Shown here: positions 59,602 to 64,000 of the stretch, one piece after another
Layout: each line of letters starts with the position of its first letter
How positions within the stretch are numbered: position 1 is the first letter of the stretch
Assembly (NCBI GenBank): GCA_009103225.1
Contig: RHPI01003261.1
Coordinates: 1-64,000, forward strand
From: Chlorokybus atmophyticus
Taxonomy: Eukaryota > Streptophyta > Chlorokybophyceae > Chlorokybales > Chlorokybaceae
Direction: 5' to 3'
DNA length: 64,000 nt
Translations under genes and position numbers: made by a program
Notes under the pieces: generated by a model
What the model saw: only the letters and a program-made list of their open reading frames with translations
What the model was told of the DNA's origin: nothing
Databases searched by the model: none

Positions 59602-60296
59602 ACGGGGTCATTGTGCATACAAACCAAAGCTAGGTCAATGTGCAGTAAGTGATCAGGTAGTAAAACTGTCAGGTATTATCTACCAATGCATTCAATTGTT
59701 AGTTGCCAGTTATGATTTGAATCTCTCGTCTCGGTCGGCTTTCGGAAGGTCCTCACCCAGCAGTCAATTGTGTCTTGCCTGTACTGCGGACAACTTTGGA
59801 AATTATGGCGGTTAATGAGGTTTTCGGTACTATGTGAATATCATCATGTTTATGTTGTATAAGATGTTCATAGTGTTCACGTGTAGAACACATTGCGCTA
59901 CTCACACATTAACCAAGCAACAGCCACCTACACCAACACGCCTAGCACCAATCACTCGTCTTGCATCACCCCACTATGTGCGCCAGCATGCAATGGTGGT
60001 GTTGCAGGCAACAGGGTCAGCGTCACCTGTAGTACTCTACACTCAGCATGTTACAGGCCATGAACACCCACCGACGGCTCGGAGATGCGTGCTGCCAACA
60101 AGTCCAGACAGCCAACAAGCAACGCAATGGTGTCGCCGCCGCCGCTGCCGCTGCCCCAAAAGCCAACAAGGTGTTGACTGCAACGGATTGAGCTCCCAAC
60201 TGCTATATTATAAAGAGGGTCCGGACACAAACTCACAACACAACTATCAAGCACACCGGTGGTCATGTGTAGATAAACAACGTTAACTACATCAAC
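59602..60296. other. No gene seen
   Basis: GNAT 3' flank and accessory sequence without recognisable coding. Confidence 0.45.
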
Positions 60297-61360
60297 ATGA
60301 ACTTCAGGGCTTGTTTGTGTGATGGGCTTGCGATTGATGAGTTGTACCAATGGTTGAGCGCGCGGGCGGGAGTACAACAAGGAAGCGAGAGGCAACAACA
60401 GAGAGGCGACAAAGGCGGCGGCAGAGGAGCACGAGCTGGGGCGCCCGCCTGCAGAGCCCTCAGCAAGCAAGGTAAGGTTCGGCCCTTCTCTACCTGCGCT
60501 CCCGCTTTTTCTTTGACTGCGCTAGCATCAGCTTTGCTTAAGTAGCCGTCTCTCTTCCCCTTCCTGCCTGCGGCTTAGGTGCTCGCGAGCAGCCCAAATA
60601 ATGAGGCCCATCTTTTGACGGCCCCATCCAGGGCAAGAAAGCATGGCCACTCAGACTAGACTCTAAATTCGCTGCGGCACCTAGGCCTGCGTACGTGGGC
60701 AGGTGGGTGGGTGTGATAATTATTGCGTGCGTTCGTGCATGTGCCCCTCCTTTCAGAGAGGAGTCTGGCAGGCTCGATCATTGCAGAGGTGCGGTGTTGA
60801 CATACTACGAGTGCGCCTTTAGGGCAAAGCTGCGACCATATGCAATAAGATGTGGCCGCAACACGCTGCTACTTAATTTCATGCAGGCTATAGGATTTAA
60901 GGGTATGTAGCAGCAACTTTCGGGTTTGCACTGTCATTGCAGGCAGGAGAAACAACAGGATCAACGCTGATGGAGAAGGTGGCTTTCTTCTATCTGCAGG
61001 AAGGAGCACTATGTGCGTATCCGCGCTAGTCTCACCAATGGTTAAGTTACCATACACATTGAGTGCGTGAATTGATATGTAGCTTGGTTGTATTTCGTGG
61101 ATGGAGACAAAGCGCAGCAGCCAATTCCTGCAAATGTTGTTCTAATCAACAACACCGTTAGTCCGATGATATTGCCGTCGGCGACATCATTGGATTGATC
61201 AAGAACGACTTCAAGCTTAAGGTAAAAGTTACACCCCAGTTGTAAGGGCCTGCGCGTCGACGGTGAAGCATGTTTGCAGCTGAATAATTAGATGCAATCC
61301 ATGTTTGCCACAAGCGGCGCAGCTTGCGGCACTACGAATGTGTAACTTAGTCTCTCCTAC
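60297..61360 (+). repeat. Degraded coding repeat family, copy c (inverted)
   Basis: The same segments as copies a and b, but on the plus strand: GARLQSPQQAR before GTAAGG (about 60475), HCRGAVLTYYE (about 60780), MEKVAFFYLQEGA (about 60970), LYFVDGDKAQ with ANVVLINNT (about 61095), DIIGLIKNDFKLK (about 61190) and LRVDGEACLQLNN (about 61250). Single-base frameshifts and stops separate them. Confidence 0.6.
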
Positions 61361-62508
61361 CATGAGAGCTTCAAGCTCTTAGTTTGTTGTGTGACTTTGT
61401 GCTAGTTGTTTTATCGTGTGTTGAGGTTTATGTTGATAATGCTGCGCATGCATAGAGCACCGCAACGCCAACCAAGGTAGTTGTAGGGGCAAGCCGTGGT
61501 GGTGGTCAGACCGGAACCGCGCACACGTCCATTGTTGCCCTCTCCGGTAGCGCAACGCTCCGAGCATGCTGCAGTGCATTAGCAATCGGCGCATGCACAT
61601 GGACACACGAAGCCTGACATGCAGTTAGCAAGCGCTAGACACACCATGTACATAGGCTGACCAACGTGACAAGCGAAACCAAGCACGCGCACACGCAAAC
61701 GCAGTCACAAGCCAACAAGCAGCCCAAAGTAAACCATTAAGGCTGGGGCAACAACTAATGTGTACGTGCACTAACTATATGCATGCAATGGGCGGAGGGG
61801 CGGGCAGGCAAGCAGGCAGTGACTTCTCATATACTAACAGCGACAGCGTCACACCAAGCTACGTACTGTCAACCCTGCCTATCACTGCACAAGCATACTC
61901 ACACGCATGCCAGCGGCATGCAAAGGCAGTGGGCACGACAACAAAGCCTAGCAGACCTGAGCAAGCAGGTTTACATATGTATAGGATACAACAAATGGCT
62001 AATAAACATTTTGTATATAGAGTTGGAGAGTTAGCAGGCAATACCATGTGCTGGACCACACGGCGAGCACCGTTGGTGATCAGCTCGTGGAAGGACCCAG
62101 AGTGGTCTTGGCTGCTAGAGGCACCTGAACCTGTGTCCAGACACTTGGTCTCGATTGCTTATACAACCCATCCAATTCTTTTGCTTCGTTACTGCAAGTG
62201 TTAGTTTGCCATGGCATATACGCATAGTGCATCTTTCAATGAGACAACATGTGCACTTATATAGGACACAAGGCCATGCCGCCTGTTATTACACTTCCTC
62301 AGCAAACTGGCTGCAGTCTTGAGGAAGCCCTTTGCAGCATTTTCTGTTGACTCTAAATAGAAACTGATACAAGTGTGATGCATGCAGCGAGATGCGCATG
62401 CGCAGGCACTGTTCATCCGGGCAACATCATGATTGCCAGCTGCAAAGCAACAAGTGCACCCACGCATATCAACTAAATAAACACAGCGCACTGGAGTGAA
62501 GTGGCGGG
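61361..62508. other. Intergenic before the LAMMER kinase
   Basis: No gene recognised on either strand. Confidence 0.45.
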
Positions 62509-63970
62509 CTATGTGCGGCTACGATGTCTGCTGCTGCCTCGACTGCTACTACTGCGACGATGTCTGTACTGATGATCACTGCTGCGAATGGCAGACAACT
62601 GTTCCCTGAAAAAGGGGTGGTTTAGGGCTTCTGATGCTTTTAAACGCTCAGAGGGCTCGTACTTCAACAGTCCGCTCAGCAGGTCGGCAAAAGCAGACAT
62701 TGCTGGACTCCTTTCCTTGTCATACAACATATCCTGCAAAGGATCGCATGCGCATGAGCACAAACCGATCTTGCGTATCAACCCTTAGCCAACATATAAG
62801 CAGTATGCTCACCCGCAAACGGTCCAGTCGTCGAACGGCTCGTATGCTTTCATGAGAGGAAGCGCCGTCTGGCCAGTTGAGTACATGGCCATCGTGATGC
62901 CGAAAATAGTGTTGGGAATGGCGGCTGTGATGAAAACAAGCTGATGAGAGCATGTTTTGGGTGCAATGCCAAAATGAGCAATGCCTTGCGTGATTGTTTG
63001 CACTGATGTTGAGACAAAACTTACTCAGCGCGCGAAGCCAAGTGTTGCGGTATGGAGCCCAAAACGCGCTCCATCATGGCGAGATGCTCCAAATTGTCAT
63101 GCGTTTGAAACAGAGCGTTGCCCTGGCAACATAACATGCATTCAACAAAAAGGGTGCATGCCACCAGGTTTGCACCCATGAAACATACATCCCTCACCGT
63201 CACCAGCTCAATCAGGATGCAGCCGATACTCCACATATCGCACGGGTACGACCAGCCAAGGCCTGCAAGCAACAGCTTATTAGCACCACATACTTCACAT
63301 TGGTAACTGCTGGAATATGCTTGTCACTGTCGACTTGCATCCAGGTGGCATCCCACCAAGTATGACTTCTGGCGCACGATAGTGGCGTGTTGACACAATG
63401 CGCGAATGGTACTGCCCATCAAATGTAGCACTGCCAAAATCTATAAGCTTGATCTGTTTTGAGACAGGAACTCGCTTGTGGCCCTTATCCTGAACGCAGA
63501 CCATGCACGCAAAGCACCGAATATCATTGAATGACAGAGTTAGTAGTAAGCACTCTACACAGTGTTGATCATACAACTTGGTGCACGATATGTGGCATGA
63601 TGTACCACAAGCACTGCATGGTGTTTATGCTACAACATGCAGTGCCTGAGCCAACTACTCGGTACCTTGTGAGGCACCTTCGTGTAAGCTGAAGACACGA
63701 GAAGAATGTTCTCCGGCTTCAAGTCTGTATGGATGAGTGTCGTTTCATGCAAGACTGAAGCGTCTCTGTTAAGGGAACCAGCACCAGCTTGGTAATCTGT
63801 GCGCGCAAGCATGCATATATGACGAATGTGTGCAATGCCAGCTGCAACAGGATACAGGCTACGGCCTCAAGTATTTGCTTGGCGATGTCTTGGACAATGC
63901 TGAGTGAGAACCCTCTGTACCGATTCTTCCGCAAGAAGTCATACAGACTGAGCCCCAGTTTCTCAAAGAC
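62509..63970 (-). CDS. LAMMER/CLK dual-specificity kinase (partial, 5' end off window)
   Basis: These kinases phosphorylate SR splicing factors (plant AFC, animal CLK, yeast Kns1). Seven exons join in phase: 63970-63856, 63754-63666, 63489-63357, 63262-63198, 63122-63025, 62924-62813, 62733-62509. Visible are [20 protein letters not shown], the catalytic loop [31 protein letters not shown] (DFG), [17 protein letters not shown] (APE), [15 protein letters not shown] and the family signature [27 protein letters not shown] and ALNHPFF close the C-lobe, and an SR-like tail rich in Arg, Ser and His follows. The ATP-binding N-lobe lies beyond 64000. The first listed exon starts with a normal CAG acceptor, so the gene continues upstream. 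Confidence 0.94.
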
Positions 63971-64000
63971 CTGAAGCCATCAACGTGAGAACAGGACACA

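Overview
This window reads as nuclear DNA of a photosynthetic eukaryote, most likely a green alga. The genes are dense in short GT-AG introns (about 60 to 700 bp, acceptors mostly TGCAG). Two products look plastid-targeted (a DUF1824 protein and a GNAT acetyltransferase), and the EHD protein carries its EH domain at the N terminus as in plants. Base composition is balanced, and introns are full of CA/TG microsatellites and GCATGC-rich runs. I cannot name the species.

Layout. 1-6.4 kb is accessory: a Ty3/gypsy retrotransposon fragment runs off the left edge (1-1833), followed by copy 1 of a 2-kb repeat with a spliced ORF (1835-3895), a truncated PRiA4b-ORF3-like fragment (3888-4283), and an intact-looking PRiA4b-ORF3-like gene on the other strand (5105-5962). 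7.2-30.9 kb is a conserved core: a Pmp3-like proteolipid (-) divergent from V-ATPase subunit a (+), then condensin SMC4 (+), a DUF1824 protein (+), a 3.5-kb gene-poor gap and an EHD GTPase (+).

31-42 kb is a second accessory island. It holds a degraded coding repeat (copy a), a complete 527-bp TRIM element with target-site duplication, a zinc-finger transposase-like ORF, copy 2 of the 2-kb repeat, copy b of the degraded coding repeat with two SINE-like units inside it, and a poly-C tract containing an N.

42-59.6 kb is again gene-dense: an unidentified one-helix membrane protein (-), EXO1 (+), two zinc-ribbon paralogues (+) flanking an unidentified nuclear-type protein (-), RAD9 (-) and a GNAT acetyltransferase (+) that diverges from RAD9. 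59.7-62.4 kb holds copy c of the degraded coding repeat, inverted. A LAMMER/CLK kinase (-) runs off the right edge.

Functionally, SMC4, EXO1 and RAD9 are chromosome-maintenance genes, and RAD9 (9-1-1 clamp) and EXO1 act in the same damage response. V-ATPase a, Pmp3 and EHD are membrane and endomembrane genes. Gene models for V-ATPase a (18 exons, 823 aa), SMC4 (29 exons, 1311 aa), EHD (12 exons, 551 aa), RAD9 (11 exons, 459 aa), GNAT (6 exons, 328 aa) and DUF1824 (5 exons, 241 aa) were built by hand; every splice phase closes. EXO1 closes only with one GC-AG intron.
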